A model generated the notes under the pieces. It worked only from the letters and a program-made list of their open reading frames with translations, was not told the DNA's origin and searched no databases. From Synechococcus sp. RCC307 (GTDB taxonomy: Bacteria > Cyanobacteriota > Cyanobacteriia > PCC-6307 > Cyanobiaceae), in the NCBI GenBank assembly GCA_000063525.1, contig CT978603.1, positions 62,001 through 126,000 of the forward strand: DNA of 64,000 nt. The letters run 5' to 3'. Each line of letters opens with the position of its first letter. Position 1 is the stretch's first letter. Position numbers and translations under genes: made by a program. Below are positions 19,006 through 30,707 of this stretch, piece after piece.

Positions 19006-19880
19006 AGGTCTTGCTCACGGGCTGCGCTGGTCAGTTGGGCCAGGCCCTGGTGGCATCAGCCCCTGATGGCGTTGAGCTGTTGGCCACCAGCCGCGCGGAG
19101 CTTGATTTGGCTGATCCAGAGGCCTGCTGCTGCATCGTGGAAGAGCAGCGCCCGGATTGGGTGCTCAATGCTGGGGCCTACACCGCGGTGGATCAAGCCG
19201 AACAGGAGCCTGCGTTGGCTGAGGCGGTGAATGCCCAGGCTCCAGCAGCATTTGCCGCTGCCCTGAAGCAAACAGGCGGTCGATTGCTCCAGCTCAGCAC
19301 CGACTTTGTCTTCAACGGTGCTCAGGGCCATCCCTATGGCCCTAAGCAGCCCCGTGAGCCCCTGGGGGTGTATGGCGCCAGCAAGGCGCGCGGTGAACAA
19401 GCCGCCTTGCAGCACCCTCAAGCGCGGCTACTGCGCACCAGTTGGGTGTATGGCCCGGTGGGCAAAAACTTCTGCCGCACGATGCTGCGGCTGCATGCCG
19501 CCAAAGCCAAAGCGGGTGAGCCCCTACGTGTGGTGGCCGATCAGGTGGGCTGCCCTACCAGCACCCTGACGCTGGCGAAGGCCTGTTGGCGAGCGATTGG
19601 CATTGGTGCCGATCCTGATGGGCCGCGGGTGTTGCATTGGAGTGATGCCGGTGCGGCCAGTTGGTACGACTTCGCTATGGCCATTGGCGAGTTGGCTCAA
19701 GCCCATGGCCTCTTGAGACAGGCAGCCAGGGTTGAGCCCATCACCACCGCTGACTACCCCACCCCAGCCACACGCCCCAGCTACTCACTGCTGGACTGCA
19801 CCGCATCGCGCCAGGCCCTGGGTCTTCCAGCGGTGCATTGGCGCGATGCGTTAGCCGAGGTGTTGGCCCGCGCTCAGTAA
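19002..19880 (+). CDS. rfbD: dTDP-4-dehydrorhamnose reductase
   Basis: RfbD reduces the 4-keto sugar to dTDP-L-rhamnose with NADPH. The 292 residues show the Rossmann motif LLTGCAGQLGQAL near the N-terminus, NAGAYTAVDQAEQEP, STDFVFNG and the short-chain dehydrogenase pair Tyr/Lys in YGASKARGE, then LLRTSWVYGPVGKNFC. The start is ATG at 19002, overlapping rfbC. It is the last enzymatic step of the pathway although it sits third in the gene order. Confidence 0.95.
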   Translation: MKVLLTGCAGQLGQALVASAPDGVELLATSRAELDLADPEACCCIVEEQRPDWVLNAGAYTAVDQAEQEPALAEAVNAQAPAAFAAALKQTGGRLLQLSTDFVFNGAQGHPYGPKQPREPLGVYGASKARGEQAALQHPQARLLRTSWVYGPVGKNFCRTMLRLHAAKAKAGEPLRVVADQVGCPTSTLTLAKACWRAIGIGADPDGPRVLHWSDAGAASWYDFAMAIGELAQAHGLLRQAARVEPITTADYPTPATRPSYSLLDCTASRQALGLPAVHWRDALAEVLARAQ

Positions 19881-19905
19881 TCTGCCGCCACCGTTGCTCT
19901 CCGGC

Positions 19906-20991
19906 ATGCCCGATTCGCTTCTGCCCGCTGGGATCAATCGTGTGCTGGTCACTGGTGGTGCCGGGTTCATCGGCGGTGCCGTGGTGCGCAGGCTCCTGAG
20001 CGACAGCGATGCCCTGGTGTTCAATCTCGATAAATGCGGCTACGCCAGTGATCTGGCCAGCATTGAGGCCTTGCCCGAAGCCAAGGGGCGCCATCAGCTG
20101 CTGCAACTTGATTTGGCCGATGCCGAAGCCACGGCAGCAGCGGTGCAGCAGGCCGATCCAGATCTGGTGATGCATTTGGCCGCTGAGAGCCATGTGGACC
20201 GCTCCATTGATGGGCCTGGAGCCTTCATCAGCAGCAACGTGAACGGCACCTTTGCCCTGTTGCAGGCCGCGCGCAGCCATTGGGAAGGGCTCAGTGAAGA
20301 GCGCCGCAGCCGTTTTCGCTTTCACCACATCAGCACCGATGAGGTGTTTGGCTCCTTGGGTGCCACGGGGCGTTTTTCCGAGAGCACGCCCTACGACCCC
20401 CGCAGCCCGTATTCCGCCAGCAAAGCGGCCAGTGATCACCTAGTGAATGCTTGGCACCACACCTATGGCCTGCCTGTGGTGCTGACCAACTGCAGCAACA
20501 ACTACGGGCCCTGGCAGTTTCCCGAAAAACTGATTCCCGTTGTGATCCTCAAGGCGATCGCGGGTGAGCCGATCCCTCTGTATGGCGATGGCGCCAACGT
20601 GCGTGATTGGCTGTATGTCGAAGACCACGTTGATGCGCTGCTGCTGGCGGCTACGCGCGGTCAGCTGGGGGCGAGCTATTGCGTGGGTGGCCACGGCGAG
20701 CGCAGCAACCGCGAGGTGGTGGAGACCATCTGCCAACTGCTGGATGAACGCCGGCCCGAGGGGGCACCTCACGCCCGCTTGATTACGCGGGTGGCGGATC
20801 GCCCAGGCCATGACCGCCGCTACGCCATTGATCCGGCTCGGATTAGCTCTGAATTGGGCTGGCAGCCTCGCCATGACTTCAACGCAGGACTGGCTGCAAC
20901 AGTGGATTGGTACCTGCAAAACCAGCAGTGGTGCAACTCCGTGCGGCAGCGCGCTGGCTACAGCGGTGAGCGCATTGGCACCCGCGCCTGA
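19906..20991 (+). CDS. rfbB: dTDP-glucose 4,6-dehydratase
   Basis: RfbB converts dTDP-glucose to dTDP-4-keto-6-deoxyglucose using tightly bound NAD. The protein of about 361 residues has VLVTGGAGFIGG, LVMHLAAESHVDRSID, HISTDEVFGSLG and the Tyr/Lys pair in YSASKAASDH, followed by NCSNNYGPWQFPEKLIPV and RDWLYVEDHVDAL. ATG at 19906 is chosen over a TTG four codons upstream. It completes the A-C-D-B rhamnose set. Rhamnose would feed cell-surface polysaccharide, possibly the products of the glycosyltransferase island at 35.8 kb (inference). Confidence 0.95.
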   Translation: MPDSLLPAGINRVLVTGGAGFIGGAVVRRLLSDSDALVFNLDKCGYASDLASIEALPEAKGRHQLLQLDLADAEATAAAVQQADPDLVMHLAAESHVDRSIDGPGAFISSNVNGTFALLQAARSHWEGLSEERRSRFRFHHISTDEVFGSLGATGRFSESTPYDPRSPYSASKAASDHLVNAWHHTYGLPVVLTNCSNNYGPWQFPEKLIPVVILKAIAGEPIPLYGDGANVRDWLYVEDHVDALLLAATRGQLGASYCVGGHGERSNREVVETICQLLDERRPEGAPHARLITRVADRPGHDRRYAIDPARISSELGWQPRHDFNAGLAATVDWYLQNQQWCNSVRQRAGYSGERIGTRA

Positions 20992-21057
20992 AGTGATTGA
21001 CCGCCGGCAGGGTGGTCATGCATGATCATCCGATCGGCGCTTGAAAAAGCCTCGAAT

Positions 21058-21129
21058 GCGGATGTAGCTCAGTGGTAGAGCATCTCCTTGCCAAGGAGAG
21101 GGTCGAGAGTTCGAATCTCTTCATCCGCT
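21058..21129 (+). tRNA. trnG-GCC: tRNA-Gly (anticodon GCC)
   Basis: The 72-base gene folds as a cloverleaf. The acceptor arm pairs GCGGATG (21058-21064) with CATCCGC (21122-21128), plus discriminator T. The D arm is TAGCTCAGTGGTAGAGCA. The anticodon arm pairs TCTCC with GGAGA around loop TTGCCAA, placing GCC at 21090-21092. The T arm contains GTTCGAATC. CCA is not encoded, as is usual in cyanobacteria. The final nine bases overlap the stop end of the convergent acetyltransferase gene on the other strand. Confidence 0.97.
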
Positions 21130-21582
21130 TGATTCTTTAAGCATCAGCGTCTGCCCATTGCTGCGGCGGAAATTCAGTTGGGTGTAGAAGCCTTCGCCAT
21201 TGGTGGTCATCAAATAGATGCGCTCCACCCCTTGAAGGCTGGGATGTTGCAGCAAGGCCTCCACCAATTGCCGCCCCAAGCCCCGCCCTTGGACGTCTTC
21301 TGGGATCACCACATCCCACAGCACAGCCCGGAAGGCGCCATCGCTGCTGGCCCTGGCAAAGCCCACCAAGCGTTTTCCGCGCCAGAGGCTGGCGACCGCC
21401 GCACTGCCAGCCAACATCCGCCGCAGCTGGGAAATGGAGCGGCCTTGGGCCCAAAACGCGTGTTGATTGAGCAGCCGCTGCAGCTTGTAAAGGCCGCGGG
21501 TGGGACGCAGTCCAGGCCCGAGTCCCAGCAGCCGGAGCCCCGGTGCACCGGGCGCATGCATTAGAAGCCTTGTGCCGTTCAT
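21121..21582 (-). CDS. GNAT family N-acetyltransferase
   Basis: This is a predicted acetyl-CoA-dependent acetyltransferase of about 153 residues whose acceptor is unknown. The GNAT motif A is clear in [21 protein letters not shown] (the Q/R-x-x-G-x-G loop that binds CoA), preceded by [19 protein letters not shown] and followed by [19 protein letters not shown] at 21582 is chosen because GGAGG lies eight bases upstream; an upstream start at 21609 lacks this. The stop codon and the preceding codons fall inside the 3' end of tRNA-Gly. It is divergent from secA. Confidence 0.85.
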   Translation of the reverse strand: MNGTRLLMHAPGAPGLRLLGLGPGLRPTRGLYKLQRLLNQHAFWAQGRSISQLRRMLAGSAAVASLWRGKRLVGFARASSDGAFRAVLWDVVIPEDVQGRGLGRQLVEALLQHPSLQGVERIYLMTTNGEGFYTQLNFRRSNGQTLMLKESSG

Positions 21583-21638
21583 GGCAACATCCTCCAAAGG
21601 CCTCTCCAAGTCCTCGTTCTCCCTTCTGTCACTGTCCC

Positions 21639-24479
21639 ATGCTCAAGCTGCTGCTGGGTGATCCCAATGCCCGCAAGCTGAAGCGCTACCAGCCCTTGGT
21701 GAGCGACATCAATTTGCTTGAGGAGGACATCGCCCCCCTCTCGGATGAGGACCTGCGCCGGCGCACCTCGGAATTCCGTCAGCAGCTTGAAAATGCCGGC
21801 AGCTTGGAGCGTCAGCGCCCCGTACTCGATCAGTTATTGCCCGAAGCGTTCGCGATCGTGCGCGAGGCCGGTAAGCGCGTGCTCGGCATGCGCCACTTCG
21901 ATGTGCAGTTGCTGGGCGGGATGGTGTTGCACGACGGCCAAATCGCCGAGATGAAGACCGGGGAAGGCAAGACCCTGGTGGCGACGCTGCCGTCGTATCT
22001 CAATGCCCTCACCGGCCGCGGCGTCCATGTGGTGACGGTGAACGACTACCTGGCCCGGCGCGATGCCGAATGGATGGGCCAGGTGCATCGCTTCTTGGGA
22101 TTAAGCGTGGGCTTGATCCAGCAGGACATGAGTCCGGCGGAGCGCCGCCAGAACTATGGCTGTGATGTCACCTACGCCACCAACAGTGAGCTGGGGTTTG
22201 ATTATCTCCGCGACAACATGGCCACCGACATCAGTGAGGTGGTGCAGCGCGAGTTTCAGTACTGCGTCATCGACGAAGTCGATTCCATCTTGGTGGATGA
22301 AGCCAGGACGCCGCTGATCATTTCCGGTCAGGTGGAACGCCCCCAGGAGAAATACAACCAGGCTGCAGCGTTGGCGTTGCAACTGGATCGTGCTGCTGAG
22401 ATGAGCAAAGACGGCATCGACCCAGAAGGCGATTACGAAGTTGATGAAAAACAGCGCAGCGTGATCCTCACCGACGAGGGTTATGCCAAGGCGGAATCGA
22501 TCCTTGGTGTGGAGGATCTCTTCAATGCAGCCGATCCCTGGGCCCACTACGTCACCAACGCTCTGAAGGCCAAGGAGCTGTTCATCAAAGACGTCAACTA
22601 CATCACCCGCGACAACGAGGTGGTGATCGTCGATGAATTCACCGGTCGGGTGATGCCGGGTCGCCGTTGGAGCGATGGCCTGCACCAGGCGGTGGAGGCC
22701 AAAGAGAGCATGCCGATCCAGCCAGAAACCCAAACCCTGGCTTCGATCACCTACCAAAACTTCTTTCTGTTGTATCCCCGTCTGGCTGGCATGACCGGCA
22801 CAGCCAAAACCGAGGAGGTGGAATTCGAGAAGACCTACAAGCTTGAGGTCACCGTCGTTCCCACCAACCGCACCCGAGCCCGCCGGGACCTGGTGGATCA
22901 GGTCTACAAAACGGAAACGGGCAAGTGGCGCGCCGTCGCCCAAGAGACCGCCGAGGTGCACCGAACTGGGCGTCCTGTGTTGGTGGGCACCACCAGCGTT
23001 GAGAAAAGTGAGGTGCTCTCAGCGCTGCTGCAGGAAGAGGGAATCCCCCACAACCTGCTCAATGCCAAGCCTGAGAACGTTGAGCGTGAAGCGGAAATCG
23101 TTGCCCAGGCCGGCCGCACCGGGGCGGTGACCATCGCCACCAACATGGCGGGCCGCGGCACCGACATCATTCTCGGCGGCAACACCGACTACATGGCGCG
23201 CCTCAAGGTGCGTGAAGCGCTGCTGCCCCGGCTGGTGCGCCCGGAAGAGGGTCATCGTCCGCCTGTGCCATTGCAACGGGAAGCCAGCAGTGGTTTTGCC
23301 GCTGCCGCCTCGGCGCCCGCTAAGCCCCCGAGTGAGGCACGCGCGCTCGGACGCCTTTACCCCTGCGAGCTCTCTCCCGACACCGATGCGGCTTTGGCGG
23401 ATGTGGCCCGTGAGCTCGTGAAGCTGTGGGGTGATCGCACCTTGACGGTGCTGGAGCTTGAGGATCGCATCAGTAGCGCCGCTGAGAAAGCGCCCAGTGA
23501 GGATGCGGGAATCATGCAATTGCGTCAGGTGTTGGCGCAGATCCGCGCCGACTACGACGCCGTGATCTCCACTGAGCAGGCCAGTGTTCGTGAAACCGGT
23601 GGTCTGCATGTGATCGGCACCGAGCGCCATGAATCGCGCCGCGTTGACAACCAGTTGCGGGGTCGTGCTGGCCGCCAAGGCGACCCAGGCAGCACCCGCT
23701 TCTTCCTGTCGCTGGAAGACAACCTGCTGCGCATCTTTGGTGGTGACCGCGTGGCTGGCTTGATGAATGCCTTCCGGGTGGAGGAAGACATGCCAATTGA
23801 ATCCGGCATGCTCACCCGCTCATTGGAGGGAGCCCAGAAAAAGGTTGAGACGTACTACTACGACATGCGCAAGCAGGTCTTCGAGTACGACGAGGTGATG
23901 AACAACCAACGGCGCGCTGTGTACGTCGAACGCCGCCGCGTGTTGGAAGGCCGTGATCTCAAGAAACAGGTGCTCGGCTACGGCGAGCGCACCATGGACG
24001 ACATCGTTGAGGCCTACGTCAACCCGGAACTACCGCCGGAGGAATGGGATCTCAGCCACCTGACCAACAAGGTCAAGGAATTCGTCTACCTGCTGCAAGA
24101 CCTTGAGCCCCAGCAGTTGGCTGGTCTGTCGATGGAGGAGCTCAAGGCCTTTCTGCATGAGCAGCTGCGCATCGCCTACGACCTCAAGGAGGCGGAGATT
24201 GAGCAGCTCAAGCCAGGCTTGATGCGGGAGGCTGAGCGCTTCTTCATTCTTCAGCAGATCGACAGCCTCTGGCGCGAGCACCTGCAGAGCATGGATGCCC
24301 TCAGGGAATCAGTGGGTCTACGCGGCTACGGCCAGAAAGACCCCCTGATCGAATACAAGAACGAGGGCTACGACATGTTCCTGGAGATGATGACCCAGGT
24401 GCGCCGCAACGTGATCTATTCGATGTTCATGTTCCAGCCCCAGCCCGCACCAGCTCAGGAAGACGAAGCGGTGGTCTGA
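21639..24479 (+). CDS. secA: preprotein translocase ATPase SecA
   Basis: SecA drives export of unfolded proteins through SecYEG in plasma and thylakoid membranes. The 946 residues begin [17 protein letters not shown] and contain Walker A MKTGEGKT, the DEAD-type box [43 protein letters not shown], and the scaffold/wing region through [10 protein letters not shown]. An insertion of about 120 residues after [14 protein letters not shown], before [14 protein letters not shown], is the cyanobacterial/plastid form. The C-terminus ([11 protein letters not shown]) lacks the cysteine-rich zinc motif of E. coli SecA. ATG 21639 is chosen over an upstream extension that is not family-like. Confidence 0.97.
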   Translation: MLKLLLGDPNARKLKRYQPLVSDINLLEEDIAPLSDEDLRRRTSEFRQQLENAGSLERQRPVLDQLLPEAFAIVREAGKRVLGMRHFDVQLLGGMVLHDGQIAEMKTGEGKTLVATLPSYLNALTGRGVHVVTVNDYLARRDAEWMGQVHRFLGLSVGLIQQDMSPAERRQNYGCDVTYATNSELGFDYLRDNMATDISEVVQREFQYCVIDEVDSILVDEARTPLIISGQVERPQEKYNQAAALALQLDRAAEMSKDGIDPEGDYEVDEKQRSVILTDEGYAKAESILGVEDLFNAADPWAHYVTNALKAKELFIKDVNYITRDNEVVIVDEFTGRVMPGRRWSDGLHQAVEAKESMPIQPETQTLASITYQNFFLLYPRLAGMTGTAKTEEVEFEKTYKLEVTVVPTNRTRARRDLVDQVYKTETGKWRAVAQETAEVHRTGRPVLVGTTSVEKSEVLSALLQEEGIPHNLLNAKPENVEREAEIVAQAGRTGAVTIATNMAGRGTDIILGGNTDYMARLKVREALLPRLVRPEEGHRPPVPLQREASSGFAAAASAPAKPPSEARALGRLYPCELSPDTDAALADVARELVKLWGDRTLTVLELEDRISSAAEKAPSEDAGIMQLRQVLAQIRADYDAVISTEQASVRETGGLHVIGTERHESRRVDNQLRGRAGRQGDPGSTRFFLSLEDNLLRIFGGDRVAGLMNAFRVEEDMPIESGMLTRSLEGAQKKVETYYYDMRKQVFEYDEVMNNQRRAVYVERRRVLEGRDLKKQVLGYGERTMDDIVEAYVNPELPPEEWDLSHLTNKVKEFVYLLQDLEPQQLAGLSMEELKAFLHEQLRIAYDLKEAEIEQLKPGLMREAERFFILQQIDSLWREHLQSMDALRESVGLRGYGQKDPLIEYKNEGYDMFLEMMTQVRRNVIYSMFMFQPQPAPAQEDEAVV

Positions 24480-24493
24480 GCCTTGCGCTCAGA
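24475..24493. terminator. hairpin spanning the secA and cysE stop codons
   Basis: TCTGAGC (24475-24481) pairs perfectly with GCTCAGA (24487-24493) around the loop CTTGC. It contains both the secA TGA and, on the other strand, the cysE TGA. There is no T-run, so it may be a bidirectional 3'-end structure or pause site rather than a strong terminator. Confidence 0.4.
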
Positions 24494-25190
24494 TCCCGCT
24501 TCCTTCGAGGAACTCAAGAATCTCCCGGTCCCGCAGGCTTTGCGCCTGAGCGGCGGGAGCTTGTCCGCCTCGGGCCAGGGCGTTTTCCAGGGCGTCGATC
24601 CGCTCCATCAGGTTGCGGATCACTTGGGCTTCCGCATCAGGCAGCTGGGAGTGAGCCAAGGGGTTGATGCGCACGCCGGATTGGTGAATCACGCGCCCTG
24701 GAACGCCCACCACGGTGCAGTCGGCATCGACATCGCGCAGCAGCACCGAACCAGCGCCGATGCGGGTGTTGGCTCCAACGGAGATGCCGCCCAGCACCTT
24801 GGCGCCTGCTCCCACCACCACGTTTTCGCCCAGCACCGGGTGGCGTTGGCCGCTTTGTTTACCCGTCCCGCCCAAGGTGACGCCTTGGTAGAGCAAGCAG
24901 CGGTTGCCCACCACGGCGGTTTCGCCAATCACCACGCCCATGCCGTGGTCGATGAACACGCCTTGGCCAATGCTCGCCCCGGGATGGATTTCAACGCCAG
25001 TGATCAGCCGTCCCAGCTGGGACATCAGCCTGGGAATCAGCGGCAGGCCCGCAGTCCAGAGGCGATGGCTGAGCCGGTGCAAGCAAAGGGCATGCAGCCC
25101 TGGGTAGCAGAGCAGGATCTCCAGCACTCCCCGGGCAGCGGGATCGCGGTCGCGAATGATGGCGATGTCCGCGCGCAGGCTGTGCAGCAT
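24489..25190 (-). CDS. cysE: serine O-acetyltransferase
   Basis: CysE acetylates serine with acetyl-CoA, the committing step of cysteine synthesis; it usually pairs with CysK (here at 54218-55219). The 233 residues show an N-terminal helical domain (CYPGLHALCLHRLSHRLW) and a left-handed beta-helix of hexapeptide repeats (IHPGASIGQGVFIDHGMGVVIGETAVVGNRCLLYQGVTLGG). Beyond the helix the protein continues for about 50 residues, ending FLEGSGI. The ATG at 25190 is only two bases after the stop of the GntR regulator, so the two are one transcription unit. Confidence 0.95.
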   Translation of the reverse strand: MLHSLRADIAIIRDRDPAARGVLEILLCYPGLHALCLHRLSHRLWTAGLPLIPRLMSQLGRLITGVEIHPGASIGQGVFIDHGMGVVIGETAVVGNRCLLYQGVTLGGTGKQSGQRHPVLGENVVVGAGAKVLGGISVGANTRIGAGSVLLRDVDADCTVVGVPGRVIHQSGVRINPLAHSQLPDAEAQVIRNLMERIDALENALARGGQAPAAQAQSLRDREILEFLEGSGI

Positions 25191-25192
25191 CC

Positions 25193-26200
25193 TCAGGGGC
25201 TAGGGGCGTTGGCGCTGCTATCGAGGCCGATCTCCTTGCAGAGCATGTCGATCGTGCTGGCCCCGAGATAACTCTGGGCGCAGTGCACCTGCGGCAGACG
25301 CATCAGTTGCGAGCGATTTTGCCGCAAGGTCTGCTCCACCAGCGGCAGGCTGGGACGGTCGCAGAGCACGTGGCTGGCTGCTCGGCACAGGGCCAGCAAG
25401 CGGCTGCCCACATCCGGTGACGCGGTCATCACAAGCAGCTCTTGGCCGCGCATCGAGTGCAGGATCACCTCAGCGGCCCGCAGGATGCCCGGGCTGATGC
25501 TCACCAGGCCAACACAACTGCCGGCGCGCAATTCCTTGAGCATGGCCAGCTCGTGGCGGAAGTCGTTGAGGTCAACAGCCACAGCACGTACGCCGTGTTG
25601 TTTGGCTAGCTCCTCAACGGGCTGCAGGAAATAGCGGCTGGTTACGACGGTGCCGTTGTTGGAGCTTTCCAGCACGGCTTCCAGTTCTTCGAGGGGCACC
25701 ACCTCCACCGGCACCTCAAGTTTGGGGGTGAGTTCTTCGGCAATCAGCAGCGAGGCGCCCAGGTCCTCGCGCGGGGTGCTCACCAAGACGCGGGCACCGC
25801 AGCGCAGGCGCCAGTCGATTTCTCGAGTCAGCAGTTCACGGGCCTGCTGCAGCGTGCAGCCGGCATTGAGCAGTCCATCGATGCTGCGGCGCACCTCCTG
25901 ATCAATGTCCGGCCGGATGCGATGGCGCGGGCCGCTGGGTGCTTTGACTTCCCGGGGTTTTTGCTGGTCGCGCACATAGATGCCTGAGCCGGCCATGGCT
26001 TCGACCACACCATCGTTTTCCAGCTGGCGGTAGACCTTGCTGATGGTGTTGCGGTGCAGGCCCGTTTGCATCGCCAGTTGGCGGGTGCTGGGCAGCCGGT
26101 GACCCGGTGGAAAGTGACGCGCCGCGATCGCGAAACAGATCTGGTTGTAGAGCTGGGTCGACGCGGGAATGTCGCTCTCCTGTTGGATATGAAAACGCAC
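25193..26200 (-). CDS. GntR-type transcriptional regulator with a long unassigned C-terminal domain
   Basis: The first 75 residues form a GntR winged helix: STQLYNQICFAIAARHFPPGHRLPSTRQLAMQTGLHRNTISKVYRQLENDGVVEAMAGSGIYV. The following 260 residues do not look like an FCD, UTRA or aminotransferase (MocR) domain. They contain two alternating alpha/beta stretches (VLVSTPREDLGASLLIAEEL, GTVVTSRYFLQPVEELAKQHGVRAVAVDL, SCVGLVSISPGILRAAEVIL), which hints at a periplasmic-binding or phosphotransferase-like fold. The start is GTG at 26200 (MRFHIQQESDIPAS); the open frame further upstream overlaps the divergent hydrolase region. Its stop is two bases from cysE, so control of cysteine synthesis is a reasonable inference. 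Confidence 0.85.
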   Translation of the reverse strand: MRFHIQQESDIPASTQLYNQICFAIAARHFPPGHRLPSTRQLAMQTGLHRNTISKVYRQLENDGVVEAMAGSGIYVRDQQKPREVKAPSGPRHRIRPDIDQEVRRSIDGLLNAGCTLQQARELLTREIDWRLRCGARVLVSTPREDLGASLLIAEELTPKLEVPVEVVPLEELEAVLESSNNGTVVTSRYFLQPVEELAKQHGVRAVAVDLNDFRHELAMLKELRAGSCVGLVSISPGILRAAEVILHSMRGQELLVMTASPDVGSRLLALCRAASHVLCDRPSLPLVEQTLRQNRSQLMRLPQVHCAQSYLGASTIDMLCKEIGLDSSANAPSP

Positions 26201-26291
26201 GCCTGGGGTGTGACAGCAGATCGACCGTGCCACCGTAGTGGCACATGTCCCGCGTGACAATTCCTGGCGTGTCCTCTGTGTGGGCTTGGCC

Positions 26292-27020
26292 ATGGCTTGG
26301 TTAACGATTTCTGGTTCCCAGGTCTCGCTGCGCTGTTGGTTTGAGCGTCCACCGCAGCCCCGCAGCCTGGTGCTCGTGTTGCCTGAGGTGTTTGGGATCA
26401 ACAGCTGGTTGCGTGATGTGGCAAGCCGGCTAGTGGCGGCTGGCCATGGGGTGCTGGTTATGCCCCTGTTCGCGCGCACAGCCCCTGCGCTGGATGTGGG
26501 ATACGACGCAGCCGGCTTGGCGGAAGGACGACAGCACCGCGATGCGGTCACCGCAGCTGGTTTCCAGAGCGATGTGGATGCGGTGCTGAGCTGGTTGGTT
26601 CAAGAGCCTGAGCTGGCTCACCTGCCCCTGGCGGGTTTGGGGTTCTGCTTTGGGGGGCATTTGGCGTGGCACCTGGCCGCGCGGCCTGAGCTCAAGGCCA
26701 CCGCGAGCTTCTATGGCGCGCGTGTGTCGACCTTCTCCCCTGGAGGCGGTCCGCCCACCCTGCAGCTGGCAGCAGAGATTCCTGGGCGCTTGCTCGTTTG
26801 GTTGGGGGCTGATGATCCGCTGATGCCAGCGGATGAACAGCAGGCCATCGGCTCAGCCTTGCGAGCTGCTGATCCATCAGCTGAGCGCCTGCAGTGCCGC
26901 ATCGCCCCTGCTGCGGGTCATGGCTTTATGTGTTCACAGCGCTCTGATTTCAAGCCAGAAGCGGCCCAGCAGGGTTGGCAAAGCCTGCTGGAGCTGTTGG
27001 ATCAAGTCGCCGAGGTTTAG
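26292..27020 (+). CDS. dienelactone hydrolase family protein
   Basis: This is an alpha/beta hydrolase of the dienelactone hydrolase family; in cyanobacteria its natural substrate is unknown. The protein of about 242 residues has [17 protein letters not shown] (with the conserved Glu near residue 32), the cysteine nucleophile in GLGFCFGGH (Cys119), the acid in [10 protein letters not shown], and the catalytic His in AAGHGFMC. I chose ATG at 26292 ([20 protein letters not shown]), since the earlier part of the frame is not family-like. It is divergent from the GntR gene by about 90 bases, and its stop overlaps infC by four bases. Confidence 0.87.
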   Translation: MAWLTISGSQVSLRCWFERPPQPRSLVLVLPEVFGINSWLRDVASRLVAAGHGVLVMPLFARTAPALDVGYDAAGLAEGRQHRDAVTAAGFQSDVDAVLSWLVQEPELAHLPLAGLGFCFGGHLAWHLAARPELKATASFYGARVSTFSPGGGPPTLQLAAEIPGRLLVWLGADDPLMPADEQQAIGSALRAADPSAERLQCRIAPAAGHGFMCSQRSDFKPEAAQQGWQSLLELLDQVAEV

Positions 27021-27664
27021 TTCGCGGCGGCAGGGGCAGCTGTTTTGCCTGGGGGCTTGGCAATCGGCAGCGTGCGCTCAGCCTTGGTGGCTTGCTCGGG
27101 CTTGTCCTTTTGCAGCGGCGTTTTGCGGGGTCCCAGAAACATGATCATGTTGCGGCCTTCCCGCTTGGGGGGCTGCTGCACTTCGGCCGATTCCTCGAGA
27201 TCTTTGGCCATGCGCATCAGCAACTTTTCAGCCAAGGCGGTGTGCTGAATCTCCCGGCCGCGGAAGATCACGGTGCACTTCACCTTGTCGCCGGCCTTGA
27301 GAAAACGAACCGCTTGCCCGATGCGCACTTGGTAGTCGTGGGCATCGATTTTGTAGCGCATCTTGACCTCTTTAACTTCGGTCTGGTGCGACTTTTTCTT
27401 GGCTTCTTTGGCTTTCTTTTCCTGCTCGAATTTGAACTTGCCGTAGTCCATGATCCGGCAAACCGGCGGATCAGCTTTTTCGCTCACCAGCACCAGATCC
27501 AGTTCCCTCTCGCGAGCCACATCAAGGGCTTCGTCCCTGGAGATCACACCGAGCTGGGTGCCATCGGCATCAACGACCCGCAGCTTGGGGTAATTAATTC
27601 GATCGTTGATATTGGGAAGTTCCCGAACCGGCGCGCGGCGATCAAAGCGAGGACGTGGAGCCAT
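27017..27664 (-). CDS. infC: translation initiation factor IF-3
   Basis: IF-3 keeps ribosomal subunits apart and proofreads start codon selection. The 215 residues include the N-terminal domain ([28 protein letters not shown]), the linker with [21 protein letters not shown], and the C-terminal domain ([50 protein letters not shown]). A tail of about 40 Lys/Pro/Ala-rich residues follows. The gene starts with ATG at 27664, not the rare ATT that allows E. coli IF-3 to limit its own synthesis. It precedes no rpmI/rplT here; the next feature in its direction is the overlapping hydrolase on the other strand. Confidence 0.96.
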   Translation of the reverse strand: MAPRPRFDRRAPVRELPNINDRINYPKLRVVDADGTQLGVISRDEALDVARERELDLVLVSEKADPPVCRIMDYGKFKFEQEKKAKEAKKKSHQTEVKEVKMRYKIDAHDYQVRIGQAVRFLKAGDKVKCTVIFRGREIQHTALAEKLLMRMAKDLEESAEVQQPPKREGRNMIMFLGPRKTPLQKDKPEQATKAERTLPIAKPPGKTAAPAAAN

Positions 27665-27711
27665 TCAGTCGGGTTGGGGGCCGTTCAGCAAGGAACGAGA
27701 GACTCTTCAGC

Positions 27712-28602
27712 CTAAGACCTGGCCGCTGCAATGGCTTCCAATGCTTCTTCAAGTGCGGATTCCGTGTTTAGCCAAAGGGGCTGATGGCGGTTGCGGAACC
27801 AGGTGCGTTGGCGTTTGGCAAACAGCCAGGTGCGCCGGCTGGTGAGTGCTTGCGCTTCGGACTCGCTGAGCCTGCCGGCGAGTACCGCCAGGGCTTCGCC
27901 GTAACCAATGGTCTGCAGAAGGGGCAGATCAGCTCCGTAGCGCCTGCTGAGCGTTTCGGTTTCGGCCACGAGGCCCCTGGCGTAGAGGGAGGCTGTGCGC
28001 TGCTCAATGCGCTCTTTGAGGTCGCTGGGGTTGAGCCCCAGTTCCAGCACCCGGCAGGCCGGCGGGCAGCGCCCCTGTTGGCTTGAGATGGTTTGACCGG
28101 TTCCGTAGAGCACCTCCAGTGCCCGCTGTGTGCGGACTGGATCGTTGGGCTCGATCTTGGCTGCGGCTTGAGGGTCCGCCTGGCTCAGCAGCTGATGACA
28201 ACAGGACTGCCCCAGTTGCTGCAGTTGCTGACGCAGCCCCGTTTGTGGCGGTAGGGCGGGGGGCTGCAGCCCTTGGCTCAAGGCTTGCAAATACAGCCCG
28301 CTGCCGCCCACCAGCAACGCGGGCCGCCCCCGCTGTTGCTCTTGCTCAATCAGCGTCTGGGCATGGGAGCAGAACTGCTGCAGGTTGATGGGCTGATCGG
28401 GCGTGCTCAGGTTCAACAGCTCGTGGCGGGCCTGCTGCTGCTCGTCGCGCGTGGGTTTGGCCGTGCCGATGTCCATGCCTGCATAGAGCTGGCGCGAATC
28501 AATCGAGAGAACCCGGCAATCGAGCTGTTGGGCCAGGGCAATGCCAAGGCTGGTCTTGCCGCTGGCGGTTGGGCCCAAAACCAGCACCATTAATGGGGTC
28601 AT
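27712..28602 (-). CDS. miaA: tRNA dimethylallyltransferase
   Basis: MiaA transfers a dimethylallyl group to A37 of tRNAs that read UNN codons. The 296 residues carry the P-loop GPTASGKTSLGIALAQQL, the conserved SIDSRQLYAGMDIGTAKPT, LLVGGSGLYLQAL, DPVRTQRALEV and the C-terminal RRTWLFAKRQRTWFRNR. The start is ATG at 28602; an in-frame ATG four codons later (MVLVLGPTA) is also possible. It is divergent from gyrB with about 130 bases between, and its stop is 47 bases before infC on the same strand. Confidence 0.95.
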   Translation of the reverse strand: MTPLMVLVLGPTASGKTSLGIALAQQLDCRVLSIDSRQLYAGMDIGTAKPTRDEQQQARHELLNLSTPDQPINLQQFCSHAQTLIEQEQQRGRPALLVGGSGLYLQALSQGLQPPALPPQTGLRQQLQQLGQSCCHQLLSQADPQAAAKIEPNDPVRTQRALEVLYGTGQTISSQQGRCPPACRVLELGLNPSDLKERIEQRTASLYARGLVAETETLSRRYGADLPLLQTIGYGEALAVLAGRLSESEAQALTSRRTWLFAKRQRTWFRNRHQPLWLNTESALEEALEAIAAARS

Positions 28603-28670
28603 TGCATCCCCTGCCTGAATTCACCCGGAGACAGCTCCAGGACCGCCCATGGCAGCCGGTGGTAGTCTGA

Positions 28671-30706
<2,036 letters not shown>

Positions 30707-30707
<1 letters not shown>

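Noticed and set aside
21058-21129. tRNA-Gly as attachment site of an integrated element
   Set aside because: No partial tRNA repeat, integrase or composition change is seen on either side; the AT-rich island is 14 kb away.
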